In this document: piece by piece, positions 47,431-56,621 of the stretch
Layout of the letters: each line of letters begins with the position of its first letter
Position numbering within the stretch: position 1 is the first letter of the stretch
Origin: Gracilibacillus halotolerans
Lineage (GTDB): Bacteria > Bacillota > Bacilli > Bacillales > Amphibacillaceae
DNA length: 64,000 nucleotides
Assembly (NCBI RefSeq): GCF_014206945.1
Contig: NZ_JACHON010000001.1
Span: 307,529 to 371,528, forward strand
Reading direction: 5' to 3'
Translations under genes and position numbers: made by a program
Notes under the pieces: model-generated
Told to the model about the DNA's origin: nothing
Databases searched by the model: none
Seen by the model: only the letters and a program-made list of their open reading frames with translations

Positions 47431-49497
47431 TTGGTTCAAAATATGTGGGATAATCAAGAAATGGTAAAATCCAACGGCTTAGAGTCACTAGTGTATCGTT
47501 CTAATTTACTTGGTTCAGATCGATCTGTTGTAAATATAGGTGGCGGTAATACATCTACTAAAACGATAGAAAAAGACTTTAAAGGAAATGACATAGAAGT
47601 GATGTGGGTGAAAGGTAGTGGTTCCGATCTTGCAACCATGCAAGCACAACATTTCACAGGCTTAAAAATGGAAGATATCCGTCCATTAATGGAGCGAGAC
47701 GATATGACGGATGAGGATATGGTAGAGTATTTATCACATTGTATGATAGATTCCAAACATCCTAGATCATCGATTGAAACATTACTTCACGCATTTCTAC
47801 CTTATAAACATGTTGATCATACACACCCAGATGCGATTATTAGTATCGCTTGTGCAGATAACGGTCAAGCAATCGCAAAGGAGATTTATGGAGATCGTTT
47901 TGTATGGGTACCGTATATTCGTCCAGGATTCTTACTTTCAAAAATGATCGCAGAAGGCGTTCAAAATAATCCTAATGCAGAACTAGTCATTATGGAAAAG
48001 CATGGGCTTGTTACATGGGGAGAAACATCGAAAGAGTCTTATGATAAAACAATTGAAATTATAAATGAAGCAGAAGCGTATATTGAAAAACAAGCAGAAA
48101 CGAAAAAAATCTTTGGTGGAGAAAAATATACGTCGCTGTCTGAAGAACAAAGAAAAGAGATCTTTGCAGAGATTATGCCAATTGTACGTGGACAAGTTAG
48201 TCAAGATAAAAAAATGCTTGTCTCCTATAATGATGCACCTCAGGTACTCGAATTTGTAAACAGTAATGACGCAATGGAATTATCTCAAGTAGGTGCTGCA
48301 TGCCCTGACCACCTTGTTCATACGAAGCGAGTTCCTCTATTCGTAGAATGGGATCCACAGACTGGGGATCGTGAAGAATTAATCGAAAAACTTAAGGCAG
48401 GATTAGATGCATTTAAACAGGAATATGTGGAATATTTTGACCGCAATAAAGAAGAAGGCGACGAAATAATGGAAACCGCTCCACGTATCATCCTTATTCC
48501 TGGTTTAGGAATGTTAAACACAGGAAAAAGCTGGTCCGCTGCTAATGTGAGTGAACAGTTATACCACCGAGCAATTGCAGTTATGCGAGGAGCAACAGTG
48601 TTAGGTAATTTCGTTTCTCTAAATGAACATGAATCGTTCAAAATTGAGTACTGGCCACTTGAACTCTATAAACTTAGCTTGGCACCACCTGAAGCTGAAT
48701 TCTCTCGTCAAGTTGCATTCGTAACTGGCGGAGCTGGAGGTATTGGAACAGCTACAATTTATCGATTTATAGATGAAGGTGCACACGCAGTTATTGCTGA
48801 TATTAACTTAGAAGGTGCACAAAATCTAGCAAATGAAATCAATGAAAAGTATGGTAAAAACCGCGCGATTGCTGTTAAAATGGATGTTACAAAAGAGGAA
48901 GAAGTACAAAAAGCTATTACAGATAGTGTACTTACGTACGGCGGAATTGACGTATTAGTAAACAACGCAGGTCTAGCAAGCTCTAGTCCATTTGAGGAAA
49001 CTACGATTGATCAGTGGAACTTGAATATGAATGTTCTAGTAACTGGTTACTTCCTAGTAGCTCGTGAAGTATTTAAATTAATGAAAGACCAAGAAATTGG
49101 TGGGAATATGGTCTTTGTTGGCTCTAAAAACTCTATTTATGCAGGTAAGAATGCAGCTGCATATAGTACTGCAAAAGCGGCAGAAGTTCATTTAGCTCGA
49201 ACAATTGCAGCTGATGGTGGTCAACATGGAATACGTGTTAACTCTGTTCTTCCGGATGCAGTTATTCGTGGTTCTAAAATTTGGGATTCCTCTTGGAAGA
49301 AAGAACGTGCATCTTCCTATGGAATTGGAACAGGTGATTTAGAAGAGCACTATAGAAAGCGTACAATTTTAAATGTGAATATTTTACCTGAAGATATCGC
49401 AGAATCTATAGCTTTTCTAGCTTCATCTAAAGCAGAGAAAACAACAGGATGCATGATAACGGTAGACGGCGGAGTTGCAGCTGCGTTTACAAGGTAA
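47431..49497 (+). CDS. rhaEW: Rhamnulose-1-phosphate aldolase / lactaldehyde dehydrogenase fusion
   Basis: A 688-residue fusion. The N-terminal half (about 1-425) is a class II zinc aldolase with VNIGGGNTSTK, DHTHPDAIISIAC and EKHGLVTWG; the C-terminal half (about 427-688) is a short-chain dehydrogenase with the NAD loop VTGGAGGIG at 431-439, NNAGLASSSP and the YSTAKAAE catalytic motif. B. subtilis YuxG (RhaEW) has the same layout and converts rhamnulose-1-phosphate to DHAP and then L-lactaldehyde to L-lactate. The start is TTG with an AAGGAGGAG site five nt upstream. The fusion is normal for the family and not a frameshift artefact. Confidence 0.94.
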   Translation: MVQNMWDNQEMVKSNGLESLVYRSNLLGSDRSVVNIGGGNTSTKTIEKDFKGNDIEVMWVKGSGSDLATMQAQHFTGLKMEDIRPLMERDDMTDEDMVEYLSHCMIDSKHPRSSIETLLHAFLPYKHVDHTHPDAIISIACADNGQAIAKEIYGDRFVWVPYIRPGFLLSKMIAEGVQNNPNAELVIMEKHGLVTWGETSKESYDKTIEIINEAEAYIEKQAETKKIFGGEKYTSLSEEQRKEIFAEIMPIVRGQVSQDKKMLVSYNDAPQVLEFVNSNDAMELSQVGAACPDHLVHTKRVPLFVEWDPQTGDREELIEKLKAGLDAFKQEYVEYFDRNKEEGDEIMETAPRIILIPGLGMLNTGKSWSAANVSEQLYHRAIAVMRGATVLGNFVSLNEHESFKIEYWPLELYKLSLAPPEAEFSRQVAFVTGGAGGIGTATIYRFIDEGAHAVIADINLEGAQNLANEINEKYGKNRAIAVKMDVTKEEEVQKAITDSVLTYGGIDVLVNNAGLASSSPFEETTIDQWNLNMNVLVTGYFLVAREVFKLMKDQEIGGNMVFVGSKNSIYAGKNAAAYSTAKAAEVHLARTIAADGGQHGIRVNSVLPDAVIRGSKIWDSSWKKERASSYGIGTGDLEEHYRKRTILNVNILPEDIAESIAFLASSKAEKTTGCMITVDGGVAAAFTR

Positions 49498-49505
49498 CTA
49501 AAAAG

Positions 49506-49541
49506 TGGATAAGCTCTCCTTGTTGAGGGTTTATCCATTTC
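49506..49541 (+). terminator. Hairpin between the rha fusion and lutA
   Basis: TGGATAA (49506-49512) and TTATCCA (49531-49537) with CTC/GAG inside form a stem followed by TTTC only. It may be a weak terminator that lowers, but does not stop, read-through into lutABC. Confidence 0.5.
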
Positions 49542-49591
49542 ATGCTATTTGGGACGATAGTGAATCGTTTCTAAAAAGGGAGAGAACAGCG

Positions 49592-50314
49592 ATGAAAGTT
49601 TCGTTATTTATAACCTGTCTAGGCGATGTTTTTAACGCAGATACAGGAGTGCATACGGTGGAATTGCTAGAACGACTTGGCTGTGAGATTGACTTTCCTC
49701 GTGCGCAAACCTGCTGTGGTCAACCTGCCTTTAACAGCGGCTATCATAAGGAGGCTGCAGAAGCTGCGAAGCATATGATTGAGGCGTTCGAACATGCAGA
49801 ATATGTTGTCGGGATATCTGGTTCATGTGTTTATATGGTTCATGAATATGAGGGACTATTTGAAGAAGGTTCTGAATGGCAAATACGTGCACGTGCTTTA
49901 AAAGAAAAAACGTATGAACTAACGGAATTTATTGTTGATGTACTAGGAATAGAAGATGTTGGTGCTGAATACAATGGGGTGGCAACGTATCACACGTCTT
50001 GCCACATGACTCGTTTATTAGGGGTAAAAGAGGCACCATTTAAATTATTACGCAATGTAAAAGGTTTACAGCTAATCGATTTACCGAACCGTAGTGATTG
50101 TTGTGGCTTTGGTGGAACATTTGCAGTAAAAATGAATGATATCTCAGAACAAATGGTAGATGAAAAAGTAAATCATATAAAAGAAACAGAAGCAGACACA
50201 CTTATTGGTGCGGACGGTAGTTGTCTTATGAATATCGGCGGTCGATTATCTAGACGTGAAGTACCCGTTAAGGTGATGCACATCGCAGAAATTTTGAATG
50301 CGAGAGGTGAATAA
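49592..50314 (+). CDS. lutA: Lactate utilisation protein LutA
   Basis: A 240-residue iron-sulfur protein with two CCG domains, seen as [15 protein letters not shown] and [15 protein letters not shown]. With LutB and LutC it oxidises L-lactate to pyruvate. The ATG at 49592 follows a GGGAGAG site; longer in-frame extensions have no site. There is no good promoter directly upstream, so expression probably comes from the rhamnose fusion-gene promoter through the hairpin. Confidence 0.95.
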   Translation: MKVSLFITCLGDVFNADTGVHTVELLERLGCEIDFPRAQTCCGQPAFNSGYHKEAAEAAKHMIEAFEHAEYVVGISGSCVYMVHEYEGLFEEGSEWQIRARALKEKTYELTEFIVDVLGIEDVGAEYNGVATYHTSCHMTRLLGVKEAPFKLLRNVKGLQLIDLPNRSDCCGFGGTFAVKMNDISEQMVDEKVNHIKETEADTLIGADGSCLMNIGGRLSRREVPVKVMHIAEILNARGE

Positions 50315-50316
50315 AC

Positions 50317-51747
50317 ATGCCAATGCAAATAAGTGAGCAAGGATTTAAAAATAGAGTCGAACAAGGAATCGAAGATGATTTCATGCGTGGTGCTGTTCGA
50401 TCAGCGCAAGAAAGATTACAGACAAATCGTGCTATCGCAGCCGAAGAATTAGGTGACTGGGAAGATTGGAGAACATTAGGTCAAGAGATACGATCGCATA
50501 CGATTGAGCACTTGGATTACTACCTACATCTACTAAGTGAGAACGTATCTAAACTAGGTGGTCATGTTTTTTTTGCGGAGACAGCAGAAGAGGCAAATCA
50601 ATATATTAAAGATGTAGCCCAGAAAAAAAATGCGAAGAAAATCGCAAAATCAAAGTCGATGGTTACAGAGGAAATTTCGATGAATCAAGCACTCGAAGAA
50701 ATAGGCTGTGAAGTGATAGAAACGGATTTAGGAGAATACATTTTACAGATAGATGATCATGATCCACCTTCACATATCGTTGCACCAGCTCTACACAAGA
50801 ATAAATCACAGATTCGAGATGTGTTTGAAGAAAAACTTGGTTATGAGAATACAGATAAGCCAGAAGAATTAGCTCTTTTTGCTAGAGAAAAGTTAAGACA
50901 AGAATTTTTGGAAGCGGATATTGGTATTACAGGATGTAATTTTGCAGTTGCGGAATCAGGTTCTATCGCGCTTGTTACAAATGAAGGAAATGCAAGAATG
51001 GTTTCCGCTTTACCTAAGACCCAAATAACGGTTATGGGAATGGAAAGAATTGTACCAGGTTGGGAAGAGCTAGATATAGTCGTTAGTTTATTAACAAGAG
51101 CAGCTGTTGGCCAAAAATTAACAAGTTATATTACAGCATTAACTGGGCCGAAATTAGAAGAAGAGGCCGATGGTCCTGAGGAATTTCATTTAGTAATTGT
51201 AGATAATGGTAGATCAAATATACTTGGAACAGAATTTCAAGAAGCATTACATTGTATTCGTTGTGCTGCCTGTATTAATGTTTGTCCAGTTTATCGTCAT
51301 GTCGGTGGTCATGCATATGGATCGATTTATCCAGGCCCTATTGGAGCTGTACTCTCCCCGTTATTAGGTGGATATGATGATTATGAAGAACTACCATATG
51401 CTTCTTCATTATGCGGAGCTTGTACAGAGGTTTGCCCGGTTAAAATTCCACTTCATGAGCAATTAATAATGCACCGTAAAAACATGGCAGAGGAAAAAAG
51501 AACGCTGCTTGCTGAACGTTTAGTAATGCAATCTTTTGGGAAGGCTGCAGAATCTCCAGCTCTCTTTAACACAGCTACTAAAATGGCGCCATTTTTAACT
51601 GCACCACTATCGAAAGAAGGTAAGATTTCGAAGGGGATAGGCCCACTCAAAAACTGGACAGATTCACGTGACTTTCCTGAGCCGAATCGGGAGCGTTTTA
51701 GAGATTGGTTTGATAAGCGTGAAAGGAGGAAGTCAAAGAATGCCTAA
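50317..51747 (+). CDS. lutB: Lactate utilisation iron-sulfur protein LutB
   Basis: A 476-residue protein with an N-terminal LUD domain (about 60-290) and a C-terminal pair of [4Fe-4S] ferredoxin motifs, [16 protein letters not shown] and [13 protein letters not shown]. The ATG lies two bases after the lutA stop behind a GAGAGGTGA site. Its end overlaps lutC by eight bases. Length matches B. subtilis LutB. Confidence 0.96.
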   Translation: MPMQISEQGFKNRVEQGIEDDFMRGAVRSAQERLQTNRAIAAEELGDWEDWRTLGQEIRSHTIEHLDYYLHLLSENVSKLGGHVFFAETAEEANQYIKDVAQKKNAKKIAKSKSMVTEEISMNQALEEIGCEVIETDLGEYILQIDDHDPPSHIVAPALHKNKSQIRDVFEEKLGYENTDKPEELALFAREKLRQEFLEADIGITGCNFAVAESGSIALVTNEGNARMVSALPKTQITVMGMERIVPGWEELDIVVSLLTRAAVGQKLTSYITALTGPKLEEEADGPEEFHLVIVDNGRSNILGTEFQEALHCIRCAACINVCPVYRHVGGHAYGSIYPGPIGAVLSPLLGGYDDYEELPYASSLCGACTEVCPVKIPLHEQLIMHRKNMAEEKRTLLAERLVMQSFGKAAESPALFNTATKMAPFLTAPLSKEGKISKGIGPLKNWTDSRDFPEPNRERFRDWFDKRERRKSKNA

Positions 51748-52444
51748 GGGGGAGATTTATAATCGAGATTCCTTTCTTGCAAACATACGTGTCAAAGTAG
51801 GCGGAATATCACCAGAAATTCCTGTAGAAAAACCGAACTGGTCCGTTTCTCCACAAAGAAATGTACTCCGAGGTGCAAGTCAGGATGAACTCGTTCAACT
51901 ATTAAGCGATCAATGTACACAAATCCATACAGATTTCTTCATAACAACGGTAGACGATCTCCCATCTAAGCTAATAGAAGTTTTTGGTTTTTATGAAGCC
52001 GAATCTATTGTTTACTCAGATGATTCACGTTTTAGTGACTATGGTATCGAACAATATCTTATAGAGAAAAAAGCTTTTAAATGGGATAATGAATCCCGCG
52101 AGAAATCAATCGAACAATCGGAAAAAGCAGATATCGGTATAACTTTTAGCGATATCACTTTAGCTGAATCTGGTACTGTTGTATTACTAAATAATCCAGG
52201 ACAAGGCCGTTCCGTTAGTTTGTTACCAGAAAAGTATATTGCGATTATACCAAAATCGTCTATAGTGAAAAGAATGACTCAAGCAACAGATATAATAAAT
52301 CAGCAAGTAAAAAATAATGAAACAATTGCTTCCAGTGTTAATTTTATAACAGGACCAAGTAACAGTGCAGATATTGAAATGAATTTAGTTGTAGGGGTAC
52401 ATGGTCCTGTCCGTGCAGCTTATATTGTGATTGAGGATCGATGA
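51740..52444 (+). CDS. lutC: Lactate utilisation protein LutC
   Basis: A 234-residue LUD-domain protein; [18 protein letters not shown] and [11 protein letters not shown] are in the conserved part. It is the third subunit of the lactate oxidation complex. ATG at 51740 follows a GAAAGGAGGA site inside lutB; an upstream in-frame ATG at 51668 would give a long unconserved extension. The operon ends at a terminator. Confidence 0.94.
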   Translation: MPKGEIYNRDSFLANIRVKVGGISPEIPVEKPNWSVSPQRNVLRGASQDELVQLLSDQCTQIHTDFFITTVDDLPSKLIEVFGFYEAESIVYSDDSRFSDYGIEQYLIEKKAFKWDNESREKSIEQSEKADIGITFSDITLAESGTVVLLNNPGQGRSVSLLPEKYIAIIPKSSIVKRMTQATDIINQQVKNNETIASSVNFITGPSNSADIEMNLVVGVHGPVRAAYIVIEDR

Positions 52445-52452
52445 TTGTTAAG

Positions 52453-52508
52453 GGCCTGGTTATGAGTAATCAGGTCTTTTTGCACGTTAAAAAGCATAAT
52501 TTTTAACG
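52453..52508 (+). terminator. Double terminator after lutC
   Basis: GGCCTGGTTA pairs with TAATCAGGTC (two wobble pairs) followed by TTTTT; a second perfect 9-bp stem (CGTTAAAAA at 52485-52493, complement at 52500-52508) follows. Confidence 0.8.
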
Positions 52509-52537
52509 ATAGAAGTCATTCTAAGTAAATAAAAAAA

Positions 52538-52675
52538 TTAGGCCAATAGGATGTTGGTTACGAAGGCACTTTCACAGAACGTGGCGTAGTTAGCCTTTGT
52601 ACCGTACTGTATAAATCCAACAAAGCAATCGCCTGCGCAAGGCTTGGCGCTAGCCAAATTTTCTTTATGAGTTTA
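52538..52675 (+). repeat. Dispersed structured repeat, copy B
   Basis: This is the longer copy of the element at 35482-35606. It contains local hairpins CCAA-TAGGATG-TTGG at its left end and TTGGC-GCTA-GCCAA at its right end, and GTTGG/CCAAC that can pair over the middle. It fills most of the gap between lutC and the next gene. Confidence 0.7.
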
Positions 52676-52743
52676 ATTATTACTCCTAAAGGAATTTCAG
52701 TGATAAGATAAAACTATCACTAAAGTTTGAGGAGGTTTTCTTC

Positions 52744-53391
52744 ATGAAAGTTTTAGTAATCGGTGCAAATGGCCAAATAGGTCAGATTTTAATTGACCAG
52801 TTACAACAAAGTGAATACTACGAACCAATCGCAATGATTAGAAATGTAGAACAACAATCTAAATTCGAGGAAAAGGGTGTCCAAACTGTTGTAGGAGATC
52901 TAGAAGGTTCTGTAAAGGATTTGGAGATGGCAATGCAAGGTGTCGATGCTATTGTATTTACGGCTGGATCAGGTGGTAAAACAGGACCGGACAAAACTTT
53001 ATTAGTAGATTTAGACGGTGCATCGAAAACGATAGAGGCAGCTGAGAATCTGGCTGTCAAACGTTACATTATGGTAAGTGCCATTCAAGCACATAATCGC
53101 GAAAACTGGAGTGAGCAGATTAAACCTTACTTTGTAGCGAAGCATCATGCAGATAGAATACTTGCTAATAGTACATTAGATTTCACCATTGTTAGACCAG
53201 GTATATTAGTAAATGAAACTGCTACAGGTAAGATCAAGATTGCTGAGAATCTCGAACGATCAACCATTACACGAGCAGATGTTGCAAGTACGATTGTATC
53301 TGTCTTAAAGGCTGAAAATACACTCAAAAAATCATTTGACCTTATAAACGGTGAAACAGAAATAGAGGTAGCAGTTAAAGCATTTGAATAA
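52744..53391 (+). CDS. yhfK: NAD(P)-binding epimerase-like protein YhfK
   Basis: A 215-residue atypical short-chain dehydrogenase with the nucleotide loop VIGANGQIGQILIDQL at the N-terminus and YFVAKHHADRIL in the position of the catalytic helix. It matches YhfK of B. subtilis, whose substrate is not known; members bind NADP and some act on flavins or quinones. A GAGGAGG site precedes the ATG. It is a single-gene unit. Confidence 0.9.
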   Translation: MKVLVIGANGQIGQILIDQLQQSEYYEPIAMIRNVEQQSKFEEKGVQTVVGDLEGSVKDLEMAMQGVDAIVFTAGSGGKTGPDKTLLVDLDGASKTIEAAENLAVKRYIMVSAIQAHNRENWSEQIKPYFVAKHHADRILANSTLDFTIVRPGILVNETATGKIKIAENLERSTITRADVASTIVSVLKAENTLKKSFDLINGETEIEVAVKAFE

Positions 53392-53402
53392 ATCTAAAAA
53401 GT

Positions 53403-53455
53403 AAAAGCACAGAAGAACTAGGTTGCTACTGGCAATTTGTTCTCTGTGCTTTTTG
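53403..53455 (+). terminator. Terminator after yhfK
   Basis: AAAAGCACAGAAGAAC pairs with GTTCTCTGTGCTTTT with one mismatch, followed by T residues. Confidence 0.85.
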
Positions 53456-53529
53456 ATAGTATAAGAATGAAATTAACAATTTTAGCTTTTTCAACTGTTG
53501 ATATCAAAAATTCTTCGGTCTAATAATAC

Positions 53530-53820
53530 TTAGAATGGACCGGGTCCAAACCCTGGCCCAAAACCAGGCCCAAATCCGGGACCAAATCCTGGTCCGAAAC
53601 CAGGTCCAAATCCAGGACCATGGGGAGGATGAAACGGTCCGCCAAACGGAGGATAGCCATAAGGATAACCATATGGTGGATATGGACCTTGAATAATCTC
53701 ATTACCTAAGAATCCGAGTCCAAATCCTAGTAGACCAGCTCCAACAGGTCCAATGACGCGTTCATCTCGAGTAGGAAACTGTTGAGGTGCAGCAGGATAA
53801 TCATGAGTTGGATAATACAT
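53530..53820 (-). CDS. Small Gly/Pro/Phe repeat protein, possible spore coat component
   Basis: A 96-residue protein. The first third is ordinary (DERVIGPVGAGLLGFGLGFLG is a small hydrophobic segment, residues about 20-40), then a YPPYGYPYGYPP region, then seven GPGF repeats to the end. The ATG at 53820 has an AAGGTG site; a GTG three codons earlier is too close. On the minus strand CATAGGCTA at about 53863-53871 resembles a SigE/SigK -10 element (CATA-N3-TA), which would fit a coat-like role, but no matching -35 was found. Similar short proteins occur in bacillar spore coats. The function is inferred. Confidence 0.75.
   Translation of the reverse strand: MYYPTHDYPAAPQQFPTRDERVIGPVGAGLLGFGLGFLGNEIIQGPYPPYGYPYGYPPFGGPFHPPHGPGFGPGFGPGFGPGFGPGFGPGFGPGPF
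53533..53620. repeat. 12-bp minisatellite in the Gly/Pro gene
   Basis: Seven tandem 12-bp units of the form GGNCCAAANCCN encode GPGF tetrapeptides on the minus strand. Units differ mostly at wobble positions. Confidence 0.85.
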
Positions 53821-54006
53821 ACTTTTCACCTTCCATACAAAATATTCATGTTACTGATGTTAGCCTATGCAGTAGGCTTTTGTTTGGAAAGGGCGTTTAC
53901 CTATACTTTTTGTATTATTCAAAAACGGCTATATTTTATTAGCTTGATGGGTGTCAATATTAAAATTGTGATATAATTATCCATAATAGAAAAGAGGTTA
54001 AAACCT

Positions 54007-54759
54007 ATGAAGTGGATAGATGGTAAAGATTATCAATGGGAGAGTAAGGATTTGAATGATGATTGTCCTGCAGTGATTTCTTATTTTTTGGCAGAATCAA
54101 AGTCTAGCCCAACTATTATCGTCTTTCCGGGTGGAGGATATGGACATCGCGCCTATCATGAAGGAGAGCCTGTGGCGAGGTGGTTGAACAAGCTAGGCTT
54201 TCATGCATGTGTAGCACGATATAAAGTAAAACCAATTAACAAACAAGAAACGATTCAACAAGGTTTAAAAATGGTTCGCTTCGTAAGAGAGAGAATGGAT
54301 AATAAACACGATCTAAAGAACAAGAAGCTTGGAGTGTTGGGTTTTTCGGCAGGTGGCCATTTAGCAGCTATGGTAAGCAATTTAGTCGAACCTGGAGAAA
54401 TTGACTTTCAAATTCTATGTTACCCTGTAATTACGATGGGGCCATCCACACATGAAGGTAGTCGAAATAACTTATTAGGAATAAATGCAACTACCCGTTT
54501 AATAGATGAATTCTCCGCTGAAAAACTGGTACATTCGGAAACACCCCCAGCTTTTATTTGGTCAACTGTAAATGATTCTTCTGTTTCTGTTCGGAATAGT
54601 TTGTTATACGTAGAGTCTTTACAGAAATATAGAATTCCATACGAGCTCCATCTTTTTCAAGAGGGAAGGCACGGTCTAGGACTAGCTGTTGACCATCCAT
54701 CAGCTAAAGATTGGACGAATTTATGTGCTGCTTGGATGCAGAGATATTTTATGGATTAG
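54007..54759 (+). CDS. Alpha/beta hydrolase, carbohydrate-esterase-like
   Basis: A 250-residue hydrolase without a signal peptide. The oxyanion block FPGGGYGHRAYHEGEPVARWL and nucleophile elbow GFSAGGHLAAM are typical of the BD-FAE and acetyl-xylan-esterase-like group, and the catalytic His is probably in EGRHGLGLAV. The likely substrates are acetyl groups on sugar oligomers, but this is inferred from fold only. No sugar gene is directly adjacent. An AAAGAGGTT site precedes the ATG. Confidence 0.8.
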   Translation: MKWIDGKDYQWESKDLNDDCPAVISYFLAESKSSPTIIVFPGGGYGHRAYHEGEPVARWLNKLGFHACVARYKVKPINKQETIQQGLKMVRFVRERMDNKHDLKNKKLGVLGFSAGGHLAAMVSNLVEPGEIDFQILCYPVITMGPSTHEGSRNNLLGINATTRLIDEFSAEKLVHSETPPAFIWSTVNDSSVSVRNSLLYVESLQKYRIPYELHLFQEGRHGLGLAVDHPSAKDWTNLCAAWMQRYFMD

Positions 54760-54783
54760 CAAATATAAAAAGGAGTCAGATAA

Positions 54784-54939
54784 ATGGCAAAAGTAAAAAT
54801 GCTTGTACAAACAACCTATAATAAACAATTACTTAGAAAAGGTAAGGTATATGAAGTAGCCGATGACACTGCAACCCGATGGGAAATTAGCCGAATAGCC
54901 GAGCTAGCCGATAACGAACAAACGAATCAACCTGAATAA
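54784..54939 (+). CDS. Small basic protein, 51 residues
   Basis: A short gene with an AAAGGAGTCAG site five nt before the ATG. The product begins MAKVKMLVQTTYNKQLLRKG and continues with a KVYEVADDTATRWEISRI segment, resembling small proteins with one SH3-like beta barrel that are annotated in Bacillaceae and phage genomes. Its 3' end overlaps the convergent gene at 54927 by 13 bases. No function is proposed. Confidence 0.7.
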   Translation: MAKVKMLVQTTYNKQLLRKGKVYEVADDTATRWEISRIAELADNEQTNQPE

Positions 54940-55373
54940 AGAAGAGAGCGTAATCTTTTACGGAACGTTTCTTTTTGTTCTTGTGTGAATTTTTTCGGTC
55001 CTTTTGTACGTTTCCCCGCTTTTCTTGCTTTAGCATGAAGGTGACGGTCCATTAGTTTACTGTCAATATTATCTTGTTTGAACTGATAACCTAGATGATG
55101 TAATACAATAGTCTTCTTTGCTAAGCATAGTGCAGCTAAACCGTAGTCTTGGGTAACAACAAGATCATGAGGCCATATTTGTCTAACGATTGCATAATCT
55201 ACAGCATCGTTACCTGTATCAATATATTGAGTTGTTACATGCTCGGGATACAAATAGGTTGAATAATGAGCATAACTTCTTACAAGAAAAACGTGAAGAT
55301 TAACCTTTCCTGCCTCTTCTACAATAATGTCTGTAACGGGACAGGCGTCTGCATCTATAAAAATGCGCATCAT
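54927..55373 (-). CDS. UPF0178 / YaiI family protein
   Basis: A 148-residue member of the YaiI/YqxD (DUF188) family, a PIN-like fold. The conserved start RIFIDADACPVTDIIVEEA, the middle DLVVTQDYGLAALCLAKKTIVLHHLG and the basic tail RHLHAKARKAGKRTKGPKKF are all present. Members are probable nucleases, but activity is unproven. ATG at 55373 has an AAGGTG site nine nt upstream. Confidence 0.9.
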   Translation of the reverse strand: MMRIFIDADACPVTDIIVEEAGKVNLHVFLVRSYAHYSTYLYPEHVTTQYIDTGNDAVDYAIVRQIWPHDLVVTQDYGLAALCLAKKTIVLHHLGYQFKQDNIDSKLMDRHLHAKARKAGKRTKGPKKFTQEQKETFRKRLRSLLYSG

Positions 55374-55445
55374 ACATTCACTCACCTTATATCGTTTATA
55401 CGGGAATTTTAACTATTAATTTTTAAAGAAAGATAGGTATTAAAT

Positions 55446-56582
55446 TTGGATGATTATTTAATAAACAAAGAAGCAGAGATGATAGATTTATTAGAACAAT
55501 TCGTTAATATGGACAGTGGTTCATTAGATATTCATGAAGTAAACCAATTTAGTCGTGAGTTACAACGTTTATTTACTTGTATAGGCATGGACGTTGTTGT
55601 TAATGAACAAAAAGATGTCGGTAACCATCTTGTCATTCGTTCCAAAGAGTGTGTACACCCTTCTATCCTTATTCTAACACATATGGATACGGTATTCGAA
55701 AAAGGGACTGCTAAAAATAGACCATTTAGTAGAGATACTCATCGTGCATATGGGCCAGGTGTTATCGATATGAAAGCTAGCCTTGTTTCTATTTATTATG
55801 TCATGAAAACATTGAAAGAATTCAGTCGCCAAAGTATTCACGAAGTAGAATTACTTATCACTTCCGATGAGGAAATAGGTTCTATTTATTCAAGAGACTT
55901 AATTGAAAAACATGCTCATAATAAAAGATATTGCCTTGTTCTCGAGCCGGCACGTAAAAATGGAGCTATCGTGTCTGCTCGTAGGGGAAAAGGTAATTTT
56001 ACACTCGAGGTAAAAGGAAAGGCTGCTCATTCAGGTATCGAACCTGAGCGAGGGAGAAGTGCGATAGAGGAATTAGCTTATAAAATTATTGAATTACATG
56101 ATATCACGGACGAAGAAGAAGGTATTAACGTAAATGTTGGTCTCATTGAGGGAGGGACATCCGCAAATACTATCTCTGATCACGCAACAGCCCAGGTAGA
56201 TGTTCGTTTTCGTACCCAAGAACAAGCGATAGAAATAGAGCAGAAATTAAATGATATCATGGCTAATACGGAGGTCGATGGAACTAAAATTAGTTTTGAA
56301 GGAGAGATTAATCGACCACCTATGGAGAAAACAGAGCAGACAGAAAAATTGCTTCGGATTATTAAGCGTGTTGGCGATGAACTCCAAATTTTTATTAAAG
56401 ATACTGAAACGGGTGGCGCTTCAGACGCCTCATTTCCTTCTGCATTAGGAGTACCTACAGTAGATGGTTTAGGGCCTGTTGGTGGCAATCCACATAGAGA
56501 AGATGAATACTTGGATCTTTCCTCATTCGTTCCGCGAACGTTATTATTACTGCATGTAATAGAAGAATTAACCAAAAGATAA
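55446..56582 (+). CDS. Zinc peptidase, M20 family
   Basis: A 378-residue M20 metallopeptidase of the glutamate-carboxypeptidase/ArgE type. Zinc ligands are visible in ILTHMDTVF, GPGVIDMKASL, TSDEEIGS, CLVLEPARKNGA and GGNPHREDEYL; the lid domain (about 180-290) starts RRGKGNFTLEVKGKAAHSGIEP. No signal peptide is present, so it acts in the cytosol. The start is TTG at 55446 with a weak TAGG site. The substrate cannot be read from sequence. Confidence 0.88.
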   Translation: MDDYLINKEAEMIDLLEQFVNMDSGSLDIHEVNQFSRELQRLFTCIGMDVVVNEQKDVGNHLVIRSKECVHPSILILTHMDTVFEKGTAKNRPFSRDTHRAYGPGVIDMKASLVSIYYVMKTLKEFSRQSIHEVELLITSDEEIGSIYSRDLIEKHAHNKRYCLVLEPARKNGAIVSARRGKGNFTLEVKGKAAHSGIEPERGRSAIEELAYKIIELHDITDEEEGINVNVGLIEGGTSANTISDHATAQVDVRFRTQEQAIEIEQKLNDIMANTEVDGTKISFEGEINRPPMEKTEQTEKLLRIIKRVGDELQIFIKDTETGGASDASFPSALGVPTVDGLGPVGGNPHREDEYLDLSSFVPRTLLLLHVIEELTKR

Positions 56583-56615
56583 AGACCAAATCGAAATCCG
56601 ATTTGGTCTTTATTA
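56581..56615. terminator. Bidirectional terminator between the M20 gene and dapA
   Basis: A perfect 13-bp stem (AAAGACCAAATCG at 56581-56593, complement at 56599-56611) with A and T tracts on both sides. Confidence 0.9.
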
Positions 56616-56621
56616 AATCTA

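Noticed and set aside
47431-49497. Aldolase and dehydrogenase joined as a possible frameshift or assembly fusion
   Set aside because: The same fused layout is normal in B. subtilis YuxG (RhaEW), and the linker is continuous without any frame break.
49506-49541. Strong terminator separating rhamnose and lactate genes
   Set aside because: The stem is short and the T tract is poor, so it was scored as a partial terminator only.
53533-53620. Regular 12-bp repeats that look like a short CRISPR array
   Set aside because: Units have no unique spacers and are in-frame codons for GPGF inside a small gene with a ribosome site.
56180-56575. 131-codon open frame on the minus strand inside the M20 peptidase gene
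   Set aside because: The plus-strand gene has all zinc-binding motifs, while the reverse frame has no start site or recognisable motif.
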